DNA of 64,000 nucleotides from contig NZ_CP081848.1 in assembly GCF_018982885.2 (NCBI RefSeq), positions 3,888,583 to 3,952,582 of the forward strand, in the 5' to 3' direction. Position numbers and translations under genes: made by a program. The stretch is from Polymorphobacter megasporae. GTDB taxonomy: Bacteria > Pseudomonadota > Alphaproteobacteria > Sphingomonadales > Sphingomonadaceae. The notes under the pieces are model-generated. The model saw only the letters and a program-made list of their open reading frames with translations. It was not told where the DNA came from and made no database searches. This document shows positions 29,393 to 37,497 of this stretch, piece after piece. How positions within the stretch are numbered: position 1 is the stretch's first letter; the number at the start of each line of letters is the position of its first letter.

Positions 29393-30391
29393 ATGAACCT
29401 CGCCCGCTTCCCCCGCCGCCGTTACACCCCCAACGCCACGCCGATCGAGCCGATGCCGCATCTGTCGGCGCACCTCGGCGGTCCCGAACTGTGGATCAAG
29501 CGCGACGACCTGCTCGGCCTGTCGGGAGGCGGGAACAAGACCCGCAAGCTCGAATTCCTCGTCGCCGCTGCACTGGCGCAGGGAGCGGATACGCTCGTTA
29601 CGGTCGGTGCGGTCCAGTCGAACCACTGCCGCCTGACGCTGTCGGCGGCGGTGCGCGAAGGCATGAAGTGCCGCCTGATCCTCGAGGAGCGTGTCCCCGG
29701 CAGCTATCATGCCGACGCCTCGGGCAATAACCTGCTGTTCGACCTGCTCGGGGTCGAAAGCGTCACCGTTGTTCCCGCCGGGACCGACCTTGCCGCCGCG
29801 ATGCAGGCCCAACTCGACGATCTCGCTGCCTCGGGACGCAAGGGCTATGCGATCGTCGGCGGCGGGTCGAACCCCTTGGGCGCGCTCGGTTATGTCGCAT
29901 GCGCCGAGGAGCTGCTCGGCCAATCGTTCGAGATGGGCGTCGCCTTCGACCACATCGTGGTCGCCAGCGGGAGCGCTGGGACCCACGCCGGGCTCCTCGT
30001 CGGACTGACCGCGACCAACGCCGGCATCCCGCTCACCGGCATCAACGTCCGCCGCCCGCAGGCCGAGCAGGAAGGCAACGTCCACAAGCTCGCCGAGGCG
30101 ACGGCGGAGTTCGCCGGGCTGAAAAGCGGCATTTCGCGCGACTCGGTCGTGGCGCTCGATCGCTGGGTTGGTCCGGGCTACTCGATCCCGACCGCCGAAA
30201 TGGTCGAGGCCGTCCGCCTGCTCGCGTCGACCGAAGGCGTGCTGCTCGACCCGGTCTATACCGGCAAGGCGATGGCGGGGCTGATCGGCCTCGTGCGCGA
30301 AGGCCACTTCAAGCCGACCGACCGCGTCCTGTTCGTCCACACCGGCGGCGCGCCGGTGCTGTTCGCTTATCGCGACGTGTTGGCGGCATGA
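29393..30391 (+). CDS. dcyD: D-cysteine desulfhydrase (PLP-dependent)
   Basis: About 332 aa of the tryptophan-synthase-beta-like fold-II PLP family, converting D-cysteine to pyruvate, ammonia and sulfide. The PLP-lysine motif is GGGNKTRKLEFL, followed by TVGAVQSNHCR and the phosphate-binding loop VASGSAGTHAG. ACC deaminase is the main alternative; the overall pattern fits D-cysteine desulfhydrase better but the two are hard to separate by eye. The ATG at 29393 is chosen over 29357. The stop overlaps the racemase-family gene's ATG (ATGA), so the two are coupled and share a D-amino-acid theme. Confidence 0.85.
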   Translation: MNLARFPRRRYTPNATPIEPMPHLSAHLGGPELWIKRDDLLGLSGGGNKTRKLEFLVAAALAQGADTLVTVGAVQSNHCRLTLSAAVREGMKCRLILEERVPGSYHADASGNNLLFDLLGVESVTVVPAGTDLAAAMQAQLDDLAASGRKGYAIVGGGSNPLGALGYVACAEELLGQSFEMGVAFDHIVVASGSAGTHAGLLVGLTATNAGIPLTGINVRRPQAEQEGNVHKLAEATAEFAGLKSGISRDSVVALDRWVGPGYSIPTAEMVEAVRLLASTEGVLLDPVYTGKAMAGLIGLVREGHFKPTDRVLFVHTGGAPVLFAYRDVLAA

Positions 30392-31080
30392 CCAAAACCG
30401 TCGGCGTCATCGGCGGGATGGGACCGGCGGCAACGCTCGACTTCCTCGACAAGCTCCACCACGCCACCGGCGCGGTCGAGGAGAGCGACCACCTTCGCGT
30501 CATCACCGACAACAACCCGCGCCACGCCGACCGTAACGCCGCGATGGTCGCCGACGGCCCCTCGCCCGCCGGACTGCTCGCCGAGACAGCGCGCGGGCTC
30601 GCCGCCGCCGGGGCCGAGTTCCTCGTCATGCCGTGCAATGCGGCGCACAGCTGGGCCGCCGACATCATCGCCGCAACCCCGCTGCCGTTCGTCAGCATGA
30701 TCGACGCCGCGGTCGCCACCGTCGTCGCCGCGGTGCCCGAAGCCCGCATCGTCGGCCTGCTCGCGGTCGAGGCGACGCAGGCCTCTCGTATCTATCATAA
30801 TGGCTTCGAGGCCGCCGGAATCGCGGTAATCGCCCCTGACATGGCGGCGTTCATGCCGCTGATCTACGCGGTAAAGCGCGGCGACACCGGCCCAGCCGTC
30901 CGCGCCGCGATGGCCGCGCAGGCGCAGTTGCTCGTCGAAGCCGGTGCCGACGTCATCCTCGCCGCGTGCACCGAAGTCCCGCTGGTGTTCGCCCCCGGCG
31001 ACATCGCGGCGCCGGTCGTCAGCGCCACCGATGCGCTGGTAGGGGCGACGCTGGCGGCTGCAAGAAGCCTATCCGGTTAA
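30388..31080 (+). CDS. Aspartate/glutamate racemase family protein
   Basis: 230 aa. It opens GVIGGMGPAATLDF and has the two catalytic cysteines expected of cofactor-independent racemases in MPCNAAH and AACTEVP. Relatives include aspartate racemase and RacX/YgeA-type broad amino-acid racemases. The ATG overlaps the upstream stop by four bases. Together with the desulfhydrase it suggests a D-amino-acid turnover pair. The dispersed repeat begins within about 25 bases of the stop. Confidence 0.9.
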   Translation: MTKTVGVIGGMGPAATLDFLDKLHHATGAVEESDHLRVITDNNPRHADRNAAMVADGPSPAGLLAETARGLAAAGAEFLVMPCNAAHSWAADIIAATPLPFVSMIDAAVATVVAAVPEARIVGLLAVEATQASRIYHNGFEAAGIAVIAPDMAAFMPLIYAVKRGDTGPAVRAAMAAQAQLLVEAGADVILAACTEVPLVFAPGDIAAPVVSATDALVGATLAAARSLSG

Positions 31081-31101
31081 TTCGGACGCTAAGGTCACGT
31101 T

Positions 31102-31240
31102 AAGTTCACACTAAAGCACATTGTTTTTTCGCGTTCTCGCTTTCGGTCGCGACCGTCATCCAGCAATGAGAAAGAACCCGCGCCTCTCGCCCGGTGGCGT
31201 TGCCGGGTGAGCATACTCGACACATGGGACTGTAGGACAG
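31102..31240 (+). repeat. Dispersed intergenic repeat, copy 2
   Basis: Ordered words shared with copies 1 and 3: AAGTTCACAC (31102), TTTTTTCGC, CAATGAGAAAGAAC (31164-31177), CGCCCGGTGGCG (31188-31199) and TGTAGGACAG (31231-31240). Spacing between the words differs by only 1-4 bases from copy 3. It lies directly downstream of the racemase-family gene and ahead of the 3' end of a reverse-strand pseudogene. Confidence 0.75.
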
Positions 31241-31322
31241 GCGCTTCTCGCGCATCGTCGCTTGCCACGCGGCTCAACTGCGCCTCCGCCCCATCGCCTA
31301 TAACTCGGTCCTCGGCGTACGC

Positions 31323-31960
31323 TCAGCGCCGCAGACTGTCCGCCGTCATTTCGGGCATTCCGCTGAGACCACTCGCCTGCCGCAGCGCGGCTCCGTCGAG
31401 GCAATACCCGTCGAGAAACACCGTCTCGACATGACGCAGATTACCGAGGTCCTGCGAAACGTCGCCGTCGACAAGGATGATGTCCGCCGTCTTGCCGGGC
31501 GCAATCGAGCCGGTTCGATCGTCCATCCCGGTCATCCGCGCCGGGACGATCGTTGCGGTCTGCAGCGCCTCGCCATTGGTGAGGCCAGCCTGCTCGTAGA
31601 GTTCGAGTTCGCGGACCAGTTCGAGCCCATGGCCATCGGTCCCGGCGACGATCCGCACGCCGGCCTGATGCAGCTTGCCGACCAGTCCGACCATCTTGGC
31701 AAAGCTCTGCGAAATCGTCGCGGGTCACATCCCGAACAACGGATAGCCGCTGGTCTTCCACTCGCGCGCGACAGACGGCGGCGCGATGTCGGCGAACGCC
31801 GCATTCAGGGGAGATGGCGCTGCCGCCGGAGGTCATCAGCGGCTCCCAGTCCGTCAGTGTCGGGTCGATGATCGTGCAGCGCTTGGCCTGCTCGGCGTAA
31901 AATGCCTTCATCATCGGTGAGTCGAGGTCGACGTCCTTGCCGTATTTGGCCGGGCCCTTC
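31323..31960 (-). pseudogene. Amidohydrolase C-terminal remnant (frameshift plus stop, 5' end lost)
   Basis: The reverse strand carries the distal third of a metal-dependent amidohydrolase of the imidazolonepropionase-like group: KYGKDVDLDSPMMKAF, then AAFADIAPP, then VRIVAGTDGHG and IAPGKTADIILVDGD, the usual C-terminal Asp and beta-strand motifs. The first block is in one frame; a shift near 31805-31815 moves the rest to another; and an in-frame TGA (31725-31727) interrupts it before the conserved KMVGLV segment. Nothing resembling the N-terminal metal-binding HxH half is present. At about 31960 the homology ends abruptly against a different fragment. It cannot make an active enzyme. Confidence 0.8.
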
Positions 31961-32081
31961 GAGACGCGCCGAACAGCCCGGGAGACAGGGCGTAGACCAC
32001 ACAGAGTCCGGTTGTGATCGACGCGAGCAGCCACTCGGCTTTGCGGAGCCGCCGCGTCTCGGCGAAGTGGGCGAGGATCAT
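31961..32081 (-). pseudogene. N-terminal fragment of a small membrane protein, possibly phage-derived
   Basis: From an ATG at 32079-32081 the reverse strand reads MILAHFAETRRLRKAEWLLA and continues through a hydrophobic helix (ITTGLCVVYALSPGLF) for about 40 residues. It then runs into the amidohydrolase remnant in another frame. The pattern, a basic N-terminus then one membrane helix, recalls small phage-associated membrane proteins in alphaproteobacteria. That assignment is from memory and is tentative. Confidence 0.45.
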
Positions 32082-32116
32082 TGTTCGCCTTCTTCGATGT
32101 GTGCTATCCGACCATC

Positions 32117-33028
32117 ATGGGGAAACGCACATCGCTGTTCGACTACCTCCGTCTCGGCGGGGCTATCGCCGTGCTGGTCGGCCATTCCTATGTGCTGACG
32201 AATAGCCCTGTCCCGACGATCGGCGGAATTGGCCCGCACGGTCTCGGCGTGATGCTGTTCTTCGCCATCTCGGGCTACCTCATTACGGGTTCATGGCGCG
32301 CCGATCCAAACATCGCGCGCTATGCCGAGAAACGAGCTCGACGGATCATGCCAGCGCTGATCGTCGTCGTTCTCGCAACCGCGCTGTTGCTCGGTCCGGT
32401 CCTGTCGAACGACCCGACTTACGCCGCTGGCGCATGGCGCTACATCTGGCGCAACTTGCTGCTGCTGCCGCTCCATGTCCTGCCGGGCGTGTTCACCAGT
32501 AACCCCCTGCCCGCCGTCAACGGCTCGCTGTGGACGCTGCCGGTCGAGGCCTTCATGTACGTGCTGACGCCGCTGCTGGTTCGCGCCGGTCCGTGGGCGT
32601 GCGCCGCCGCCGCGGTCGCGCTGATCCTCCACCCGTTCACGCAAAACATCGCCGGGTTTGGGCTTGCGGGCGCATCGGGCGTCATTCCGTATTTCCTCGG
32701 CGGCGCGTCGCTCAAGATGCTTGGCGTGAAGGTGCCGGATACGGGCCTGCCGAAGCTGCCGGTCGACCTATCCTACGGGTTGTACCTCACGGCGTTCCCC
32801 GTTCAGCAGACGATTATCGCGCTCTACCCGCATGTGACACCGCCTATTTTGATCGCGGCGACGCTTGCGGTGTGCGTTCCGCTCGCGTGGGCATCGTGGA
32901 CGTTTGTGGAGAAGCCCGCGCTCACTTCGGGAGCTTCCCGAGCTTCAGGTGGGAGACTAGGGTTCCGACGACTTGGACGAGATTCGCCAGCGTCGCCGTC
33001 GTCGGATCAGGCGTCCTCGAAACCGTGA
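32117..33028 (+). CDS. Acyltransferase-3 family protein, possibly phage-borne O-acetyltransferase
   Basis: 303 aa with many hydrophobic segments. The catalytic-type His lies in VLVGHSY near the N-terminus, followed by FFAISGYLITGSW; NGSLWTLPVE and VEKPAL complete the family pattern. Family members acetylate sugars in surface polysaccharide. The ATG at 32117 begins the conserved region; one at 32081 would add 12 residues. After FVEKPAL about 36 extra residues (Ser/Arg/Gly-rich) run through sequence that looks like another gene's remnant on the other strand, so the natural C-terminus was probably altered. It lies between two phage-like fragments, suggesting it may have arrived on a prophage. 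Confidence 0.8.
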   Translation: MGKRTSLFDYLRLGGAIAVLVGHSYVLTNSPVPTIGGIGPHGLGVMLFFAISGYLITGSWRADPNIARYAEKRARRIMPALIVVVLATALLLGPVLSNDPTYAAGAWRYIWRNLLLLPLHVLPGVFTSNPLPAVNGSLWTLPVEAFMYVLTPLLVRAGPWACAAAAVALILHPFTQNIAGFGLAGASGVIPYFLGGASLKMLGVKVPDTGLPKLPVDLSYGLYLTAFPVQQTIIALYPHVTPPILIAATLAVCVPLAWASWTFVEKPALTSGASRASGGRLGFRRLGRDSPASPSSDQASSKP

Positions 33029-33330
33029 CGTTGGACAGCGTGTAGGCGGGGAGATCTACGGTCGGGACCAGCCCGTTGTTCGCGCGCCGCCTGCGCGCTG
33101 CTGAAGGTCATCAGCGACAGGGTGCCGATGTGGATTACAGACGCCCCCCCCGGCGGCTCTGGTATGCCAGAAGCGTTCGGAGGTCGCTGCAGAGCCGGAA
33201 TTGGTATGATCTTGATCGGCTTTGATACTCGCTGTTGTCGATCCGCATGACCCCGCCGAAGCCGTAATTGTCGCTGATCTGCATCGTCACCACCGGCCGA
33301 TGAAACGTTCGGCAAGCAAAGCCGCATATC
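32930..33330 (-). pseudogene. Degenerate, possibly phage structural-gene remnant
   Basis: No single frame is open, but successive reverse-strand pieces look like protein: MQISDNYGFGGVMRIDNSEY near 33300-33230, IHIGTLSLMTFSSAQAARE around 33135, and VDLPAYTLSNVTVSRTPDP running to LKLGKLPK and a stop near 32930. The last piece resembles C-termini of phage head-fibre or tail proteins that end in a short helical segment. Frames change at least twice, so this is a decayed gene. The phage link is an inference. Confidence 0.45.
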
Positions 33331-33537
33331 GTTCCATTGTCGTAACGTTAAAGTTCCTTGAGCCTGACATGAAGTTATCTGCGACGACTATTTGAGCGAT
33401 TTGACCGTGCGGGCCGTTTGCCCTAGATGCAGCCGAAGATTGCCACCGGGCGATCTAAACCAAAGCGTCCACGGACGTACGCCGGCCAGCGAAGACTCGC
33501 TCGCCGGCGGTTTGTCCGTTTGGAGTGAACGAGCCGC
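33029..33537. other. Non-coding interval before ffh
   Basis: No intact gene. The first 300 bases carry the decayed reverse-strand remnant; the last 200 form the leader of ffh with a candidate promoter. The segment 33340-33395 is less G/C-rich than its surroundings. Confidence 0.7.
33401..33429 (+). promoter_or_regulatory. Candidate housekeeping promoter of the ffh-rplS operon
   Basis: TTGACC (33401-33406) and TAGATG (33424-33429) are separated by 17 bases, about 110 bp before the ffh ATG. The -35 is good and the -10 only partial (3 of 6 to TATAAT). It is the best-looking promoter before the operon, but is unproven. Confidence 0.4.
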
Positions 33538-34974
33538 ATGTTCGACAGTCTCTCCGATCGCCTTGCAGGCGTGTTCGACAAGCTCCGCGGTCGCGGCGCG
33601 CTGACCGAACTCGATGTGCGTGCGGCGATGCGCGAGGTTCGGATCGCGCTGCTCGAGGCCGACGTCGCGCTGCCGGTGGTCAAGGACTTCATTGATTCGG
33701 TCACCGCACGCGCGATCGGCGCCGAGGTCACGCGGTCGGTCACGCCCGGGCAGCAGGTCGTCAAGATCGTCAACGACGCGCTGGTCGAGATGCTCGGCAG
33801 CGACGCCGCGCCGCTCAACCTCGGCGTCACCCCGCCCGCCGTCATCATGGTCGTCGGCCTGCAGGGGTCGGGCAAGACGACGACGACCGCCAAGCTCGCG
33901 AAGCGGCTGACCGAGAAGCAGGGCAAGAAAGTCCTGATGGCGTCGCTCGACGTCCAGCGCCCCGCCGCGCAGGAACAGCTCCGCGTTCTCGGCGAACAGA
34001 CCAATGTCACGACGCTGCCGATCGTCGCCGGGCAGCAGCCGGTCGAGATCGCGCGCCGCGCGCGGACCGCCGCCAAGCTCCAGGGCTTCGACGTCCTCAT
34101 CCTCGACACCGCCGGACGCCTCCACGTCGACGCCGCGCTGATGGCCGAGATGAAGGCGGTCGCGGAAGCCGGGACGCCCGACGAAATCCTCCTCGTCGTC
34201 GACAGCCTGACCGGACAGGACGCGGTCAACGTCGCCACCTCGTTCTCGAGCGAAGTCGCGCTGACCGGCATCATCCTGACGCGGATGGACGGCGATGCCC
34301 GCGGCGGCGCGGCGCTGTCGATGCGCGCGGTCACCGGCAAGCCGATCAAGTTCGCTGGAACGGGTGAGAAACTCGACGCGCTCGAGGAGTTCGTTCCCGA
34401 CCGCGTCGCCGGACGCATCCTCGGCATGGGCGACGTCGTCGGCCTCGTTGAGCGCGCCGCCGAAAGCTTCGAGGCCGCGAGCGCTGAAAAGCTCGCCGCG
34501 AAGATGGCCAAGGGCCAGTTCGACATGGACGATCTGCGGATGCAGCTCGTCCAGATGAAGAAGATGGGTGGCCTCGGCGCGCTCGCGGGGATGCTGCCCG
34601 GCATGGCCAAGGCCAAGCAGGCGATGGCGTCGGGCGCGGTCGACGAGAAGGTGCTCGGGCGGATGGAAGCGATGATCTGCTCGATGACGCCGAAGGAGCG
34701 GACCAAGCCCGACCTGATCAACGCCAAGCGCAAGATCCGCATTGCCAAGGGCGCGGGCACGACGGTGCAGGACGTCAACAAGCTGATGAAAATGCACCAG
34801 GAAATGGAGGGCGCGATGAAGCGTCTCCGCAAGATGGGCGGCATGAAGGGCATGGCGGCGATGCTCGGCAAGATGGGCGGCGGCGCGGGCGGCATGGCCG
34901 GCCTAGCGGGTATGCTCGGCGGCGGCGGCCAGGGCGGCCTGCCCGGCAACTTCAACAAACTCAACAAACGCTAG
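33538..34974 (+). CDS. ffh: Signal recognition particle protein Ffh
   Basis: 478 aa GTPase that binds signal sequences and 4.5S RNA and delivers nascent chains to FtsY. The N domain is helical (1-90). The G domain has the P-loop GLQGSGKTTT (107-116), DTAGR (190-194) and TRMDGDARGG. The M domain is Met-rich, with KMGGLGALAGMLPGM and a C-terminal Gly/Met run (MGGGAGGMAGLAGM). The ATG at 33538 begins directly with the N-domain helix. It heads the rpsP-rimM-trmD-rplS cluster, 42 bp before rpsP. Confidence 0.97.
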   Translation: MFDSLSDRLAGVFDKLRGRGALTELDVRAAMREVRIALLEADVALPVVKDFIDSVTARAIGAEVTRSVTPGQQVVKIVNDALVEMLGSDAAPLNLGVTPPAVIMVVGLQGSGKTTTTAKLAKRLTEKQGKKVLMASLDVQRPAAQEQLRVLGEQTNVTTLPIVAGQQPVEIARRARTAAKLQGFDVLILDTAGRLHVDAALMAEMKAVAEAGTPDEILLVVDSLTGQDAVNVATSFSSEVALTGIILTRMDGDARGGAALSMRAVTGKPIKFAGTGEKLDALEEFVPDRVAGRILGMGDVVGLVERAAESFEAASAEKLAAKMAKGQFDMDDLRMQLVQMKKMGGLGALAGMLPGMAKAKQAMASGAVDEKVLGRMEAMICSMTPKERTKPDLINAKRKIRIAKGAGTTVQDVNKLMKMHQEMEGAMKRLRKMGGMKGMAAMLGKMGGGAGGMAGLAGMLGGGGQGGLPGNFNKLNKR

Positions 34975-35016
34975 AATTCGAACCAGACTCTTACAGATCG
35001 AAGAAGGAAGACCGGA

Positions 35017-35541
35017 ATGTCACTCGCAATCAGGCTCGCTCGCGGCGGGATGAAGAAGAAGCCCTATTACCGCATCGTCGTGACGGACAGCCGCAACGCC
35101 CGCGACGGCAAGTTTCTCGAGAAGATCGGGACGTACAACCCGCTGCTCAACAAGGAAAACCCCGAGCGCGTGAAGCTCGACGGCGAGCGCGCGACGCATT
35201 GGCTGTCGGTCGGCGCACAGCCGTCGGACCGGGTCGCCCGCTTCCTCGACGCCGCCGGCATCCGCACCCGCGCTGCCCGTTCGAACCCGAACAAGGGCGT
35301 TCCCGGCGACAAGGCCAAGGAGCGTTCCGACGCCGCCGCAGCGAAGCAGGCCGAGCTCGATGCAGCGACCGCCGAAGCAGCCGAAGCCGCCAAGATCGCC
35401 GCGGCAGCGCCGCCCGAGCCCGAAGCCGTTGCTGAAGTCGAAACTCCGGCCGAAGCCGCTGCCGATGCGCCTGCCGATGCCGAAGTTCCGGTCGATGCGG
35501 CGACCGAGACCGACGCCTCGCCCGCCGGTCCCGCCGTCTGA
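35017..35541 (+). CDS. rpsP: 30S ribosomal protein S16 with long C-terminal tail
   Basis: 174 aa. The first 85 or so residues are canonical S16 ([20 protein letters not shown], then NPLL and [12 protein letters not shown]). The remaining half is an Ala/Glu/Pro-rich, low-complexity acidic tail beginning after [11 protein letters not shown]. Such tails are seen in several alphaproteobacteria; no function is known. A purine-rich GAAGAAGGAAGA leader provides the ribosome site. It overlaps the probable rimM start. Confidence 0.96.
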   Translation: MSLAIRLARGGMKKKPYYRIVVTDSRNARDGKFLEKIGTYNPLLNKENPERVKLDGERATHWLSVGAQPSDRVARFLDAAGIRTRAARSNPNKGVPGDKAKERSDAAAAKQAELDAATAEAAEAAKIAAAAPPEPEAVAEVETPAEAAADAPADAEVPVDAATETDASPAGPAV

Positions 35542-36020
35542 GTACGACGATCACCCTCGCCGCCGTTGCCGGAGCACACGGCATCGGCGGCGAGGTTCGC
35601 CTCAAGCTGTTCGGCGATACGCCCGATGCGTTGAAGCGATACAAAAGCTTCGACGCCGCCGGGCGAACGCTGACGCTCAGGTCGCTGCGCCCCGACAAGG
35701 GCGGAGCCATCGCGCGTTTTGCCGAGATCGCCGACCGTAACGCCGCGGAGGCCCTGCGCGGAACAGTGCTGACCGTCCCACGCGACACGCTCCCGCCGCT
35801 TGCCGAGGGCGAGTATTACCACGCCGACCTGATCGGGCTGGCGGTGTTCGACACCGAAGGCGCTGCGATCGGCACCGTAATCGCGGTCGAGAACTTCGGC
35901 GCCGGGGACATCCTCGAGATCGAAAAACCCGATCGCAAGATCTTCATGGTTCCGCTGACCCCGACGGCGGTGCCGGAGATCGGCGACCGGGTCGTAATTG
36001 ACCCGGCCTTCGTCGATTAG
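35538..36020 (+). CDS. rimM: Ribosome maturation factor RimM (non-canonical start)
   Basis: About 160 aa, normal for RimM, which helps assemble the 30S head with S19. The conserved N-terminus reads [19 protein letters not shown], and the PRC-barrel half contains [14 protein letters not shown] and [13 protein letters not shown]. No ATG, GTG or TTG lies in frame between the upstream rpsP coding sequence and this conserved block; the first such codon is a TTG at 35631, which would delete about 30 essential-looking residues. I place the start at CTG 35538, which overlaps the rpsP stop as CTGA, mirroring the ATGA/GTGA overlaps elsewhere. Identity is certain, start codon is not. Confidence 0.85.
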   Translation: MSTTITLAAVAGAHGIGGEVRLKLFGDTPDALKRYKSFDAAGRTLTLRSLRPDKGGAIARFAEIADRNAAEALRGTVLTVPRDTLPPLAEGEYYHADLIGLAVFDTEGAAIGTVIAVENFGAGDILEIEKPDRKIFMVPLTPTAVPEIGDRVVIDPAFVD

Positions 36021-36022
36021 TA

Positions 36023-36037
36023 TATACGTCGCGTATA
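36023..36037. promoter_or_regulatory. Putative VapB operator (inverted repeat)
   Basis: A perfect dyad TATACG-TCG-CGTATA sits two bases after the rimM stop and 13 bases before the antitoxin GTG. Its place and A/T-rich arms fit an autoregulatory operator for the VapBC pair. Confidence 0.6.
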
Positions 36038-36050
36038 GACGGAGGCGGCT

Positions 36051-36326
36051 GTGGCGACAACCAAGGTGTTCAAGTCGGGCAACGCCATGGCAGTCCGCCT
36101 CCCCGCGTCATTCAACGCAGTCGCCGGAACTCCAGTCGAGGTGCGGGAGGTGCAGGGCAAATGGATCGTCGAGCCGGTCACAACCGCGCCGCGCAAGTTC
36201 AACATCGACAAGGTCTGGGGCTGCGCCAAGGGCTCAGGACTTGCAATGGACCCGGATCGTTCGTTCGTTGAACGCCCGTTGTTGTGGGACGACCCCAAAT
36301 GGCGAGCGAAGCATCTGCCTGACTAA
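36051..36326 (+). CDS. vapB: AbrB/VapB-type antitoxin
   Basis: 91 aa. The N-terminal swapped-hairpin DNA-binding motif is ATTKVFKSGNAMAVRLPASF, typical of VapB/MazE antitoxins; the C-terminal third, ending PLLWDDPKWRAKHLPD, is the toxin-binding tail. It starts with GTG at 36051 behind GGAGG. It should neutralise the VapC encoded next and repress the pair through the adjacent dyad. The stop overlaps the toxin ATG by one base (TAATG). It is inserted between rimM and trmD. Confidence 0.9.
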   Translation: MATTKVFKSGNAMAVRLPASFNAVAGTPVEVREVQGKWIVEPVTTAPRKFNIDKVWGCAKGSGLAMDPDRSFVERPLLWDDPKWRAKHLPD

Positions 36327-36700
36327 TGCGCTATATGCTCGACACCAACATCCTGATCGCGGTCGCGCTTGCCACCGCGGACGCCGCGCGTCGGCGGCTC
36401 GCTGACCTCGACGAAGGAGATGCGGTGACGTCGGCGATAGCCTACGCCGAAGTTCTCTACGGATCGCGGCGAGGAAAGCCGCCTGCCCTTACTCATCTTG
36501 CGACATTGATCGAGGAGGTCGCGGTCATGCCCTTCGATCACGCTGCCGCCTCGGTTTACGCTGATCTTGCGTTCAAGCGAGCGAGCTACGATCGACTGAT
36601 TGCGGCCCATGCACTGGCACTCGGCCTGACCGTTGCAACCGCCAACATCGCCGATTTCGCCGACGTTCCCGGCCTCATGGTCGAAGACTGGTCGCGGTGA
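36326..36700 (+). CDS. vapC: VapC-type PIN-domain ribonuclease toxin
   Basis: 124 aa PIN domain. Acidic metal-binding residues are Asp6 in MLDTNIL, Glu42 in AYAEVLYG, Asp89 in ASYDRLIAAHA and Asp110 in ANIADF, so it looks active. VapC toxins cut initiator tRNA or rRNA. It is translationally linked to the antitoxin and ends 58 bp before trmD, so readthrough would tie it to the ribosomal operon. Confidence 0.9.
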   Translation: MRYMLDTNILIAVALATADAARRRLADLDEGDAVTSAIAYAEVLYGSRRGKPPALTHLATLIEEVAVMPFDHAAASVYADLAFKRASYDRLIAAHALALGLTVATANIADFADVPGLMVEDWSR

Positions 36701-36758
36701 GCGAAACTCTCGCTAGCATCGTCAAAATTGTGGCCGATCGCAGTGGATCGTTCGCGCC

Positions 36759-37496
36759 ATGACCTGGTCCGCCACTATCCTCACCCTCTACCCCGAGATG
36801 TTCCCCGGGCCGCTCGGGCATAGCCTCGCCGGGCGCGCGCTTGCCGAGGGTATCTGGAGCCTTGACGCCCGCAACATTCGCGACTTCACCACCGACAAGC
36901 ACCGCACCGTCGATGACACCCCCGCTGGTGGCGGTCCCGGCATGGTGCTTCGTGCCGATATCATGTCGGCAGCGCTGCGTGGCGTCAGCGTCAGCGGCAC
37001 CGGCCCGGTTCTGGCTCTGTCTCCGCGCGGCCCGTCCCTCACGCAATCGCGCATCCGCGACCTCGCGCGCGGCCCCGGAGTGCGGCTGATCTGCGGGCGG
37101 TTCGAGGGCTTCGACGAGCGGCTTTTCACCGGTCCCGACGCGGTCGAGCCGATCAGCATCGGCGACTATATCCTGTCGGGGGGCGAGCCGGCGGCGCTGG
37201 TCCTGGTCGATGCTTGCATCCGGCTGCTTCCCGGCGTAATGGGCGCGACCCAGAGCGGGGACAGCGAGAGCTTCGAAAGCGGCCTTCTCGAGTACCCGCA
37301 CTACACCCGGCCCGCAACGTGGGAAGGGCAATCGATCCCCGAAGTCTTGCGATCGGGGGATCACGCGAAGGTCGCCGCATGGCGACAGGCGCGGTCCGAA
37401 GAGGACACACGGCTAAGGCGGCCGGACCTGTGGGAGCGCTATCGTGGCGCTCGGGGTCGGTCGCCCTCTGGCGCGCGAGATGATGAAGGAGAATGA
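36759..37496 (+). CDS. trmD: tRNA (guanine-37-N1)-methyltransferase TrmD
   Basis: 245 aa, trefoil-knot SAM enzyme that makes m1G37 and prevents frameshifting. Recognisable motifs include [35 protein letters not shown] and the SAM knot [12 protein letters not shown]. The stop overlaps the rplS ribosome site region; rplS begins two bases later. The leader before its ATG is short and follows vapC. Confidence 0.96.
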   Translation: MTWSATILTLYPEMFPGPLGHSLAGRALAEGIWSLDARNIRDFTTDKHRTVDDTPAGGGPGMVLRADIMSAALRGVSVSGTGPVLALSPRGPSLTQSRIRDLARGPGVRLICGRFEGFDERLFTGPDAVEPISIGDYILSGGEPAALVLVDACIRLLPGVMGATQSGDSESFESGLLEYPHYTRPATWEGQSIPEVLRSGDHAKVAAWRQARSEEDTRLRRPDLWERYRGARGRSPSGARDDEGE

Positions 37497-37497
37497 G

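Noticed and set aside
31725-31727. In-frame TGA as possible selenocysteine codon
   Set aside because: A separate frameshift and loss of the N-terminal half show ordinary decay, and no SECIS-like hairpin was seen.
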